Assembly (NCBI GenBank): GCA_038327385.1
Contig: JBBQKY010000029.1
Coordinates: 1-19,809, forward strand
Direction: 5' to 3'
DNA: 19,809 nt
From: JAWWPG01 sp038327385
GTDB taxonomy: Bacteria > Actinomycetota > Actinomycetes > Propionibacteriales > Nocardioidaceae
This document shows, one piece after another, positions 7,276-13,970 of the stretch (its first letter is position 1; every line of letters starts with the position of its first letter). The position numbers and the translations under genes were made by a program. Below the pieces are notes generated by a model. It saw only the letters and a program-made list of their open reading frames with translations, ran no database searches and had not been told where the DNA came from.

Positions 7276-8217
7276 TCAGCGGCGTGCGGCGAGCCTGGCC
7301 TTGAGCGCGTCGCGCTTCTCGGTGAAGCGGGTGGCAGCCGTGTCGAGCCCCTCGAGGAACTCGGCAAGCTCGGTCCGGGACTTCTCGCCCTCGCCCGACA
7401 GCCCGTCGAGCTCGAACACCTTGCAATAGCGCAGCACCGGCATGACCACGTCGTCGTGGTGCTGGCGCTGGTCGTAGATGCCCTCGACCGCCATCTCGAC
7501 GGCCTTGCGCTGGAACCCCGGGATGCCGGCCCCGGGCATCTCGAACGTCGTCACCACGTCGAGGATGGCCCGCATCGCCTGGTCCGGCGCGATCTGCAGC
7601 GCCGCGTTCAGCAGGTTGCGGTAGAAGATCATGTGCAGGTTCTCGTCGGCGGCGATCCTCGCCAGCAGCCGCTCGGCCATCGGGTCGGACGTGTAACGCC
7701 CGGTGTTGCGGTGCGAGACGCGGGTGGCGAGCTCCTGGAACGAGACGTAGGCGAGCGAGCGCATCAGGTCCTGCTCGTGGGCGGACTGGTAGCCCGCCGA
7801 CATGTGCGTCATGCGGAACCGCTCGAGCTCGACCGGGTCGACCATGCGCTTGACCAGCATGTAGTCGCGCATCGCGATGCCGTGCCGGCCCTCCTCGGCG
7901 GTCCAGCGGTGCACCCACTCGCCCCACGCGGCGTCGCGGCCGAAGATGACCGCGATCTCGTGGTGGTAGCTGGGCAGGTTGTCCTCGGTGAGGAGGTTGA
8001 CGATGAGCGCGGACCGGGCCACGTCGGGGATGTCTGCATCGTCCGGCGACCAGGGGTCGCCCTCCATCAGCCCGTCGAAGTTGCGGCCGTCGCTCCACGG
8101 GATGTAGTCGTGCGGGAACCACTCCTTGGCGACGGCGTAGTGGCGGTTCAGCTCGCCCTCCACGACCTGCTCCAGCTCCCGCAGCAGGTCCGTCTGGGCG
8201 ATGGGTTCCGCTGTCAT
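7276..8217 (-). CDS. acyl-ACP desaturase (stearoyl-ACP Delta9-type, diiron)
   Basis: A 313-aa soluble desaturase of the plant stearoyl-ACP / mycobacterial DesA1-DesA2 family (PF03405), which inserts a double bond into acyl-carrier-protein-bound fatty acids. The diiron ligands are recognisable: Glu78 (TEDNLP), Glu109 and His112 (EEGRH), Glu162 (SFQELATRVSHRNTG) and Glu192/His195 (DENLH). Length is slightly short but complete. The ATG at 8217-8215 has a good GAGGGG site 4 nt upstream. The gene lies 18 nt downstream of a strong inverted repeat, so it is probably controlled separately from the chitosanase. Its place between ybaB and recR is unusual. Confidence 0.93.
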   Translation of the reverse strand: MTAEPIAQTDLLRELEQVVEGELNRHYAVAKEWFPHDYIPWSDGRNFDGLMEGDPWSPDDADIPDVARSALIVNLLTEDNLPSYHHEIAVIFGRDAAWGEWVHRWTAEEGRHGIAMRDYMLVKRMVDPVELERFRMTHMSAGYQSAHEQDLMRSLAYVSFQELATRVSHRNTGRYTSDPMAERLLARIAADENLHMIFYRNLLNAALQIAPDQAMRAILDVVTTFEMPGAGIPGFQRKAVEMAVEGIYDQRQHHDDVVMPVLRYCKVFELDGLSGEGEKSRTELAEFLEGLDTAATRFTEKRDALKARLAARR

Positions 8218-8234
8218 GGCACCCCTCTCGATGA

Positions 8235-8258
8235 GTAACCTACGTTACCGTAGGTTAC
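8235..8258. promoter_or_regulatory. perfect inverted repeat upstream of the desaturase, likely operator
   Basis: GTAACCTACG-TTAC-CGTAGGTTAC: two perfect 10-bp arms around a 4-bp centre, 18-41 bp upstream of the desaturase ATG. It overlaps the last codons and stop of the chitosanase gene (8247-8245). Fatty-acid desaturase genes are often controlled by TetR-family repressors that bind dyads of this size, so an operator is the best reading; an RNA hairpin is the alternative. No regulator gene is in the window. Confidence 0.7.
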
Positions 8259-9177
8259 CGGGCTCCGCGCTACCCCACCGTGGGCCGATCCGGTAGCGGT
8301 CGCCGTACACGTGCCAGACCAGTGGCGGGGCGAGGTGCAGGTTCCCGTCGTCCAGGAAGACGCGCTGCTCGGTGTCGATGCGCGTCGTGTCGTGGTGCTT
8401 GCGCTGGTGCTTCATCACCGATCTGCGGGCGTCGAGAAACGCGCTGAGGTACCTCGTTTCGTCGCCGCCCTGGGCCGGGGTGCGCGCATGCCGCATCGCC
8501 GTACGCCTGATCCCACCGAAGCTCTTGGAGTCGTGGCCGGGGCCGTGCATGACGATCGCGTCGTAGTAGATGAACTGGCCGAGCGTCCCCAACCCGTCGG
8601 CCTTCGCGCGGCCGACCGACGGGTCGAAGTAGACCTGGTCACGCTCGGCGTCCTGTGCCCGCTGGAAGACCCGGTCCTCGGCTGCTGCCTTCCAAGCGCG
8701 CACAAAGGGATGGCCGAGCCCCTTGTGTGAAGCCGTGCCGTTGACGCGTCGGAGCGCCGGCAGGAACCGCGCGAGCGGGTTGGGTGGCTCGGTGTCGGTA
8801 TAGGCCTCGACCAGCTGCAGCATGTCGCCGGTGCCGGAGCAGAAGCCGATGATCCCTGCGGTGTAGCCGCGGCCGTCGTGGATGTCATCGATGTAGGCGT
8901 ACTGCGCCCGCCAGTCCAGCGACGAGTTCTCGTTGCTGGAGACGATCTCCATGGCGATGTTCTTCTTGTACGGCCTGTCGAGTCCCGCGCCGTGAGTGGT
9001 CGCTGGCCTCGAGGTCAGCGCCGGGACGGCGTACGACGAGGCTGCCGGCACGGCGTACGACGAGGCTGCCGCTGGGCCAGCCGGGAGGCTGACGGCGACC
9101 GAGAGGGTGAACGCCGCGCTGGCGGTGACGGCGAGGCGGCTGGTGAGCCCGCACCCGCTGCGGCCGGCAAGCGCCAT
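8245..9177 (-). CDS. csn: secreted chitosanase, glycoside hydrolase family 46
   Basis: A 310-aa precursor closely resembling Streptomyces N174 chitosanase. It hydrolyses beta-1,4 links in chitosan outside the cell. A signal peptide (Arg-containing N-region, hydrophobic core about residues 15-32, Ala-rich cleavage area near 36-39) precedes an Ala/Ser/Pro linker. The mature domain begins near residue 63 (GAGLDRPYKKNIAMEIVSS). The catalytic pair is Glu83 (NENSSLDW) and Asp101 (HDGRGYTAG); IGFCSGTGDML, QVYFDPSVGRAKADGLG and MHGPGHDSKSFGGIR are family hallmarks. The ATG lies 2 nt after the ybaB stop, with AAGGA 9 nt upstream. A secreted polysaccharidase inside a dnaX-recR operon is out of place and suggests insertion. 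Confidence 0.95.
   Translation of the reverse strand: MALAGRSGCGLTSRLAVTASAAFTLSVAVSLPAGPAAASSYAVPAASSYAVPALTSRPATTHGAGLDRPYKKNIAMEIVSSNENSSLDWRAQYAYIDDIHDGRGYTAGIIGFCSGTGDMLQLVEAYTDTEPPNPLARFLPALRRVNGTASHKGLGHPFVRAWKAAAEDRVFQRAQDAERDQVYFDPSVGRAKADGLGTLGQFIYYDAIVMHGPGHDSKSFGGIRRTAMRHARTPAQGGDETRYLSAFLDARRSVMKHQRKHHDTTRIDTEQRVFLDDGNLHLAPPLVWHVYGDRYRIGPRWGSAEPGNLR
9026..9070. repeat. 24-bp-period tandem duplication in the chitosanase linker
   Basis: A 21-bp unit (ACGGCGTACG...GAGGCTGCC) occurs at 9026-9046 and again at 9050-9070, in frame, period 24 bp. It encodes the doubled ASSYAVPA segment just after the signal peptide. It looks like a recent slippage duplication and should be harmless to folding. 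Confidence 0.85.
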
Positions 9178-9179
9178 GC

Positions 9180-9605
9180 CTACTCGTCCTTGGTGGAGGG
9201 TGGGGTCGGGGCGACACCTCCGAGCAGCGAGCCGAGGTCGGCGCCCATGGCCGCGCCAAGACCGCCGGTCATGTCACCCATGGCGCCGGCAGCTTCACGG
9301 TGCGCGTTGTCGGCGGCGTTGTGAACGGCGGCGACGACGAGGTCGGCAAGCGTGTCCGGGTCGTCCGGGTCGCACACCGACGGGTCGATGCGGAGCGCGA
9401 TGAGCTCGCCCGTGCCCGTCACGGTGGCCTGGACGAGACCGCCGCCCGCAGAGCCCTCGACGCGGGCTCCGGCAAGCTCGTGCTGTGCGGCCACCAGCTG
9501 GGCCTGCATCGCCGATGCCTGCTGGAGCAGGCCTTGCATGTCGGGCATCCCACTGGAGAACAGACCCTCCGGCAGGTCCTCGGGGTGTGCGCCTTCGATC
9601 GTCAT
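9180..9605 (-). CDS. ybaB: YbaB/EbfC family nucleoid-associated protein
   Basis: A 141-aa small DNA-binding protein of the YbaB/EbfC family. The central block with GLLQQASAMQAQLVAAQHEL (coiled-coil helix), VEGSAGGGLVQATVTGTGEL and IDPSVCDPDDPDTLADLVVAAVHNA is characteristic; a Gly/Ala/Pro-rich tail follows. It acts as a dimer on nucleoid DNA and typically sits between dnaX and recR, as here. ATG at 9605-9603 with GGAG 4 nt upstream is preferred; an in-frame GTG at 9641-9639 would add 12 residues but has no good ribosome site. The stop lies 2 nt from the chitosanase ATG. Confidence 0.92.
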   Translation of the reverse strand: MTIEGAHPEDLPEGLFSSGMPDMQGLLQQASAMQAQLVAAQHELAGARVEGSAGGGLVQATVTGTGELIALRIDPSVCDPDDPDTLADLVVAAVHNAADNAHREAAGAMGDMTGGLGAAMGADLGSLLGGVAPTPPSTKDE

Positions 9606-9644
9606 GGGGCTCCGCCTGTCGTGTCGACTCGTGGGATCCACCCT

Positions 9645-9681
9645 ACGGCGCTGCGCCGTGGCAGCTGCCTGACCACGTGGT
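9645..9681. repeat. cluster of three adjacent palindromes between dnaX and ybaB
   Basis: Three perfect dyads stand almost end to end in the gap: ACGGCGC-T-GCGCCGT (9645-9659), GGCAGCTGCC (9660-9669) and ACCACGTGGT (9672-9681). They begin about 30 nt after the dnaX stop in the transcription direction. The first could form a short hairpin; together they could be protein-binding sites or structured RNA. No U-run follows. Confidence 0.6.
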
Positions 9682-9687
9682 GCTGAG

Positions 9688-9703
9688 GTGATGGCCGGCG
9701 CGG
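9688..9703. repeat. 16-bp repeat, copy 2 (after dnaX)
   Basis: GTGATGGCCGGCGCGG, identical to 3677-3692. It lies 7 nt after the dnaX stop on the minus strand. Two copies each just beyond a gene end hint at a small dispersed 3'-end element. Confidence 0.5.
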
Positions 9704-9709
9704 ATGTCC

Positions 9710-11803
9710 CTATCGACCGACGTCGTCCTGGATGTCCTCGATGACCTGAGCGCCCAGCTCACGCGCCAGCAGCTCGTGCGACGACAACGTCGGGTCGTCG
9801 ACGAGCGGGTCGTCGTCGGAGACGTCCGCGGCGTGCTCCGAGCGAGAACGGGTGCCGGCGCCGTTGCCACGGGTGCCGCGGATGGCCTCCTTGGCGGCCT
9901 CGACGCCGACCGCGGAGCTGCGTCGACCGCCAGCCGCTGGAGCCGCCGCTGGAGCCGCCGCTGGGTTCGCCGCTGGGTTCGCCGCTGGCGATGATTCGGC
10001 CGGTGCCGACGCGGGGCCGGATGAAGGCGGGGCCGGGTGCGGCTCCGTCGCCTCGCCCGGCGGCGCGACCGGGGCGGTTGGCGGGGCGGCGCCTGCACCT
10101 GCGGTGGTCTGGACGCCCGAGACCTGCTCACCCTGGGCCTGACCGCCGGGGCCGTCGATGATGCCCTCGACGCGCCACTCGACGCCGAGCTCGTCGATGA
10201 GCGCCTGCTGGAGGATCTCGTCGGCTCCGCTGGAACGGAAGTTCTTCGCGGCGCCCGCGCTGGCGAAGCCGATCGTGATGATGCCATCGTGCAGGTCCTT
10301 GACCTGCGCGTTCTGGCTGAGCAGCAGCCAGGAGAAGCGCCGCATGGTCTTCACCCGGTCGAGGACTCCCGGCCACAGGCGGCGGATGTCGACGAGGGTC
10401 AAGCCCGAGCTCGCCGCAGGCGCCGGAGCTCTGGATGGGCCGGATTCCGCGGGAGGCGCGCCGCCAGTTGTCTCTGAAACTGGCGCAGCCGACTCGTCTG
10501 GGGCCATCTCCGTGGCGACCCTGGTCGCCGTACCGGGCTCGGTGCCGGCGGCGGGCGCCGGCCCTGTGTCGACAGGCGTCGCCGCCGGACGCGGGTCGCT
10601 GGACGCCGCGCGGACCGTCGTACCGGCATCGCCGACGACGGACAGCCGTCGCTCGACACGGTCGATGCGGGCCCCCAGTCCCTCAGCTGTGTGGTCCATG
10701 CCGGGGAGCAGGATCCGCGCGCACATCATCTCCAGCAGCAGTCGGGGAGCCGTCGCGCCGCGCATGTCGGTCAGGCCCTGGCTGACGATGTCGGCGGCCC
10801 GGGTCAGCTCGGCCCGCCCGAAGCGCGCCACCTGCGCCGCCAGCCGCTCCGCCTGGTCCTGCGGGACCTCGATGATCCCGCGGGACGCGGCGTCGGGGAC
10901 CGCGGAGACCACGACGAGGTCGCGCAGCCGGTGCATCAGGTCCTCGGCGAAGCGCCGCGGGTCCTGGCCGGTGTCGATGATCTTGTCGATGACCCCGAAG
11001 AGGGTCCCGCCGTCGTCCGCGGCCAGCGCGTCGACCGTCTCGTCGAGCAGGCTGTCCGGGGTGTAGCCGAGCAGGGCGGTCGTCAGCGCGTACGTCACAC
11101 CGTCGGGGCCGGCGCCGCCCATCAGCTGGTCGAGGACCGACAAGCTGTCCCGCACCGACCCGCCGCCCGCCCGCACGATCAGCGGCACCACCGTCGGCTC
11201 GATCTCGACGCCTTCGCGGATGCACAGCTGCACGAGGTAGTCGCCGAGCACCTTCGGGGCGACGAGCCGGAACGGGTAGTGGTGGGTACGGGACCTGATT
11301 GTGCCGATGACCTTGTCCGGCTCGGTGGTGGCGAAGATGAAGCGCAGGTGGGAGGGCGGCTCCTCGACCAGCTTCAGGAGGGCGTTGAAGCCCTCCTTGC
11401 TGACCATGTGGGCCTCGTCGATGATGTAGACCTTGTAGCGCGAGCGGACCGGGGAGAAGAACGCGCGCTCCCGCAGGTCGCGGGCGTCGTCCACCCCGCC
11501 GTGGCTGGCAGCATCGATCTCGATGACGTCGAGAGAGCCGGTCCCCCCGGTCTTGAGCTCGACGCAGGAGTCGCAGACGCCGCACGGGGTCGCCGCCGGA
11601 CCCTTCTCGCAGTTGAGGGCGCGCGCCATGATCCGGGCACTCGTCGTCTTGCCGCAGCCGCGCGGACCGGAGAAGAGATAGGCGTGGTTGACCCGGTTGT
11701 TGGCGAGCGCCTGGGACAGTGGCCGGGTCACGTGGTCCTGCCCAATCACGTCCGCGAACGTGTCGGGGCGGTATCGCCGGTACAGGGCGAGGGGCGCGTC
11801 CAC
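9710..11803 (-). CDS. dnaX: DNA polymerase III subunit gamma/tau
   Basis: A 697-aa clamp-loader ATPase that loads the sliding clamp and couples the replicase. The AAA+ domain carries Walker A GPRGCGKT (residues 46-53), a zinc site (Cys65, 74, 77, 80), Walker B IIDEAH (127-132), a sensor-1 ATTE segment and the arginine-finger motif RSR (170-172). A long Ala/Pro/Gly-rich linker precedes the C-terminal tau-like region. The frame stays open 76 codons further upstream, but that stretch is the SRP RNA gene, so the start is GTG at 11803-11801 (VDAPLALYRRYRP). No ribosome site is seen; TAATGT 7 nt before the GTG suggests a leaderless mRNA. Confidence 0.95.
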   Translation of the reverse strand: MDAPLALYRRYRPDTFADVIGQDHVTRPLSQALANNRVNHAYLFSGPRGCGKTTSARIMARALNCEKGPAATPCGVCDSCVELKTGGTGSLDVIEIDAASHGGVDDARDLRERAFFSPVRSRYKVYIIDEAHMVSKEGFNALLKLVEEPPSHLRFIFATTEPDKVIGTIRSRTHHYPFRLVAPKVLGDYLVQLCIREGVEIEPTVVPLIVRAGGGSVRDSLSVLDQLMGGAGPDGVTYALTTALLGYTPDSLLDETVDALAADDGGTLFGVIDKIIDTGQDPRRFAEDLMHRLRDLVVVSAVPDAASRGIIEVPQDQAERLAAQVARFGRAELTRAADIVSQGLTDMRGATAPRLLLEMMCARILLPGMDHTAEGLGARIDRVERRLSVVGDAGTTVRAASSDPRPAATPVDTGPAPAAGTEPGTATRVATEMAPDESAAPVSETTGGAPPAESGPSRAPAPAASSGLTLVDIRRLWPGVLDRVKTMRRFSWLLLSQNAQVKDLHDGIITIGFASAGAAKNFRSSGADEILQQALIDELGVEWRVEGIIDGPGGQAQGEQVSGVQTTAGAGAAPPTAPVAPPGEATEPHPAPPSSGPASAPAESSPAANPAANPAAAPAAAPAAGGRRSSAVGVEAAKEAIRGTRGNGAGTRSRSEHAADVSDDDPLVDDPTLSSHELLARELGAQVIEDIQDDVGR
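9933..9988. repeat. 12-bp tandem repeat in the dnaX linker
   Basis: About 4.5 copies of a 12-bp unit (GCCGCTGGAGCC / GCCGCTGGGTTC variants) encode PAAN and PAAA repeats in the disordered linker of the tau subunit. The first two full units are one variant and the next two another, consistent with stepwise duplication. Confidence 0.8.
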
Positions 11804-11810
11804 CTGCACG

Positions 11811-11816
11811 ACATTA
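11811..11816 (-). promoter_or_regulatory. -10-like box for a leaderless dnaX transcript
   Basis: TAATGT on the minus strand ends 7 nt before the GTG start of dnaX, the spacing expected when transcription begins at the start codon. No clear -35 element and no Shine-Dalgarno sequence are present. Confidence 0.4.
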
Positions 11817-11860
11817 GCGCCGTACGACGACACGCGGGTCGCGTCGGCCGGGGCGTGAGC

Positions 11861-11949
11861 GGACCCCCCGTGCACCCAGCAGAGCTCGCTGACCCTTGCT
11901 GCCTTCCGGCCCTGGGGGAGTTGGGCAAGGTGCCGCCGCACGAGGGGCT
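11861..11949 (-). ncRNA. ffs: signal recognition particle RNA, small bacterial type
   Basis: The minus strand carries the invariant SRP domain IV core, with the GGCCGGAAGGCAGCAAGG tetraloop/asymmetric-loop segment, preceded by CTTGCCCAACTCCCCCAG as in actinobacterial SRP RNAs. The ends pair: 5' CCCCTCGTGC with 3' GCACGGGGGG. This gives a hairpin of about 89 nt. It binds Ffh and targets membrane and secreted proteins. It sits between dnaX and tRNA-Ser, a common actinobacterial place. A -10-like TACACT lies 7 nt before the 5' end. Exact ends are estimates. Confidence 0.92.
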
Positions 11950-11956
11950 GCGCCCG

Positions 11957-11962
11957 AGTGTA
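11957..11962 (-). promoter_or_regulatory. -10 box of the SRP RNA promoter
   Basis: TACACT on the minus strand, 7 nt before the predicted 5' end of the SRP RNA. No clear -35 sequence. Confidence 0.4.
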
Positions 11963-12005
11963 CGACAGCCCCGCCCGGCCGTTTCCCCGCTTCGCGCCGT
12001 ACCGG

Positions 12006-12011
12006 TAGCCT
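12006..12011 (+). promoter_or_regulatory. -10-like box upstream of tRNA-Ser
   Basis: TAGCCT ends 7 nt before the mature 5' end of tRNA-Ser. With the SRP RNA promoter it makes this short gap a divergent RNA promoter region, unless the tRNA is processed from a longer transcript. Confidence 0.3.
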
Positions 12012-12018
12012 CTGCGGC

Positions 12019-12106
12019 GGAGGATTCGCATAGTGGCCTAGTGCGCACGCTTGGAAAGCGTGTTGAGTGAAAGCTCTCAGGGGTTCGAATCCCCTATCCT
12101 CCGCCA
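12019..12106 (+). tRNA. tRNA-Ser (anticodon GGA)
   Basis: A complete type II tRNA: acceptor stem GGAGGAT/ATCCTCC, discriminator G and encoded CCA (12104-12106). The anticodon arm is CACGC-TTGGAAA-GCGTG with anticodon GGA, there is a long variable arm (TTGAGTGAAAGCTCTC), and the T arm is GGGGTTCGAATCCCC. It reads UCC/UCU serine codons. The 3' end marks the start of the accessory region, as expected for a tRNA used as an integration site. Confidence 0.97.
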
Positions 12107-12415
12107 CGCGAAATCAGGGGCTGACCTGCGGAAACGCCAACCACGATCCGAAGACCGCCGACCCGTGATCGGTTGTGCTGACGACCCGTAGTCTCAGTTC
12201 TAGTCTCAATTGGTCCGCGAGTGGTGTCCGCTCCGCCGGTTCTGTGAGATGGGATGCCCGCAAGGGAGCTTCCGGGGCAGCCGTCAACGGGCGAACGTGA
12301 GCCTCGTGGTCAGATCCACTCGCTCGCAAACGCCCACCGACCAAAGCTGTCGCGTCAAAGGCGGTGGATAGACGCTGGTTCGTGCCCGGAGTCAGAGCGT
12401 GCCGACGGGCGGAGG
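12107..12415. other. tRNA-proximal stretch without a recognisable gene
   Basis: No supported gene. A minus-strand frame ends at 12114 with a tail reading SAVFGSWLAFPQVSP; it could be the last trace of an integrase or similar gene beside the tRNA, but its upstream part is antisense to the hydrolase remnant. A short direct repeat, TAGTCTCA, occurs at 12189-12196 and 12201-12208. No second copy of the tRNA 3' end is seen elsewhere in the window. Confidence 0.5.
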
Positions 12416-13107
12416 TCACAACGCGGCGCAGGCGTTGGCGACGGTCTCGAGCCATACCTGGGGGTGGGTGAGCCAGAAGTCGTGCGGTATATCGGGGACG
12501 GTGGCGAACTCGCCGTGCGGAACGAGCGCGGCGAGCTGCGCCAGTGGCCACGACGGACGGATGTCGTCTCCGGCGGCGATGAAGCGCATCGGCACCTCGC
12601 AGTCGGCCAGTCGCCTCCATAGGTCGGGTCGATGAATCCGGTCGGTGAACGAGTCGCTGAGCACCGCATGCACCTCGGGCACCCAGTCGATGTCGACTAC
12701 GGACTCCGCGCCTTTCCCGGCTTCGTAGGCCACCGACCAGATGCGATCGCGTTGGGGACCGACCTCTACCGGCAATCCCTTACCACCGCCGCCACCGCCT
12801 CCGGATGTTCGACCGCGTACCGAACAGCCAGATCACAACCCCAGGAGTGGCCAACCACGATCCAGCTGTCGACTCCGACAGCCTCACGGATGCCTTCGAG
12901 ATCAGCGATCGAGCGTTCCATGGTGTGCGGACCGCCTTCCGAGCGGCCGACGCCGCGCGGTTCGGGGTACCAGGCGCGGTGACTCGGCGTTGAGATCTCG
13001 TCTCGCTCCGGGTACTGCACGCACCCAGGTCCGCCGGTCAGGATGACCACGTCGGGTCCCTTGCCCATCACGCCGACGTACAACGCGACGCCCTCGACCT
13101 GAATCAT
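12416..13107 (-). pseudogene. alpha/beta hydrolase (proline iminopeptidase-like), frameshifted
   Basis: Two minus-strand frames together make one alpha/beta hydrolase. The N-terminal part (ATG at 13107, MIQVEGVALYVGV) carries the oxyanion-type TGGPG motif and the nucleophile elbow GHSWG (Ser88). Its frame ends in a stop soon after HPEAVAAVV. The C-terminal part continues in another frame from about 12780 with QRDRIWSVAYEAGK, the acid in AAGDDIRP and the His in PDIPHDFW, ending at 12416. A single indel near 12775-12795 explains this. All catalytic residues survive, so the break is recent or a sequence error. Substrate unknown. Confidence 0.85.
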
Positions 13108-13334
13108 GAGCGACTCCAAGTCCACGGACGCTAGCAACAGCACCGGTCCAGCTGCGGCGCTCGGAGGTGTCCGCAGACTTCCCGCATCATCACCAGATCG
13201 GCCGCACCGTCACGCCGGTCATCAGCCGGGCGCACGGGGCGAAGAGACGCAGCTAAGCGACGCCCGAATCCGCAATCTGACGGCTGGCATCGACCAACGG
13301 GATCGGGAGACGCGGCCAGGGACGCTCATGACGA

Positions 13335-13340
13335 TAAGTT
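13335..13340 (+). promoter_or_regulatory. -10-like box for the methyltransferase gene
   Basis: TAAGTT ends 6 nt before the ATG at 13347, with no Shine-Dalgarno sequence between, which suggests a leaderless transcript. No clear -35. Confidence 0.35.
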
Positions 13341-13346
13341 CGAGCA

Positions 13347-13955
13347 ATGAGTATGGCCGCCATCTACCGTGACCTCGCCGACACCTATGCCCGCGTCTCG
13401 GTGGATCACCCGGTGAATGCTCAATATGACAGGCCGGCGATCCTGCGGCTTGTCGCTCACGCCACCGAAAGATTGGGCGACCGCGCCAGAATCAGTGTCG
13501 CTGACATCGAGCAGCCGCTCGACCTAGTCCGCACGGGCAGCATCGACGTTGTTGTCGCCTCACTGGTGATGCACAATCTCGAGGATTGGCCTCCTCTGCT
13601 CGCGGAACTCCATCGCTGCATGACCCCAAACGGAGCGCAGGTCTTCTCAGTGCACCACCCGATCACCGGTTGGAACAGGTCAGACAAGTCGGACTACCAC
13701 CGAACCGAGCTCGTCCGCGAGGATTGGGATTGGGACGGCCATCTCGTGACCGCCACGATGTATCGACGGCCCATGTCGGTGATCTTTGGGCAGCTCCGAG
13801 AAGGCGGGTTCTCCATCGATGTCGTCGACGAGCCGCTGCCCGAGAGTCTGCCCTTGGATATGGACCCCAGGATGCGGGTGGCGCTCACCACCACCCCGGT
13901 CTTCCTCTTCGTCCGAGCCCACCGCGAAGGCCCCAGGGCAACCCACGGGCAATGA
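13347..13955 (+). CDS. SAM-dependent methyltransferase with internal deletion of motif I
   Basis: A 202-aa class I methyltransferase-like protein. The start (MAAIYRDLADTYARVSVDHPVNAQYDRPAIL) and the second half (VADIEQPLDL, IDVVVASLVMHNLEDWPPLLAELHRCMTPNG, then the PITGWN substrate-side region) match the family. The segment between residues about 38 and 40 should hold some 40-45 residues, including the glycine-rich SAM-binding motif (LDxGCGxG); it is absent, and the join is in frame (about 13461). The protein is therefore probably inactive as a methyltransferase. The ATG at 13347 is followed by another at 13353. Confidence 0.8.
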   Translation: MSMAAIYRDLADTYARVSVDHPVNAQYDRPAILRLVAHATERLGDRARISVADIEQPLDLVRTGSIDVVVASLVMHNLEDWPPLLAELHRCMTPNGAQVFSVHHPITGWNRSDKSDYHRTELVREDWDWDGHLVTATMYRRPMSVIFGQLREGGFSIDVVDEPLPESLPLDMDPRMRVALTTTPVFLFVRAHREGPRATHGQ

Positions 13956-13970
13956 CGGAGCCAGACAGTT

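Noticed and set aside
9933..9988. Short tandem repeats as a CRISPR array
   Set aside because: The 12-bp units have no spacers and lie in frame in the dnaX linker.
11804..12031. 76-codon N-terminal extension of dnaX in the same frame
   Set aside because: It runs through the SRP RNA gene and its promoter; the residues do not resemble DnaX and the conserved DnaX start is at 11803.
11814..12107. Minus-strand reading frame starting MAEDRGFEPLRAF
   Set aside because: This is the familiar false protein from the antisense of tRNA-Ser plus SRP RNA.
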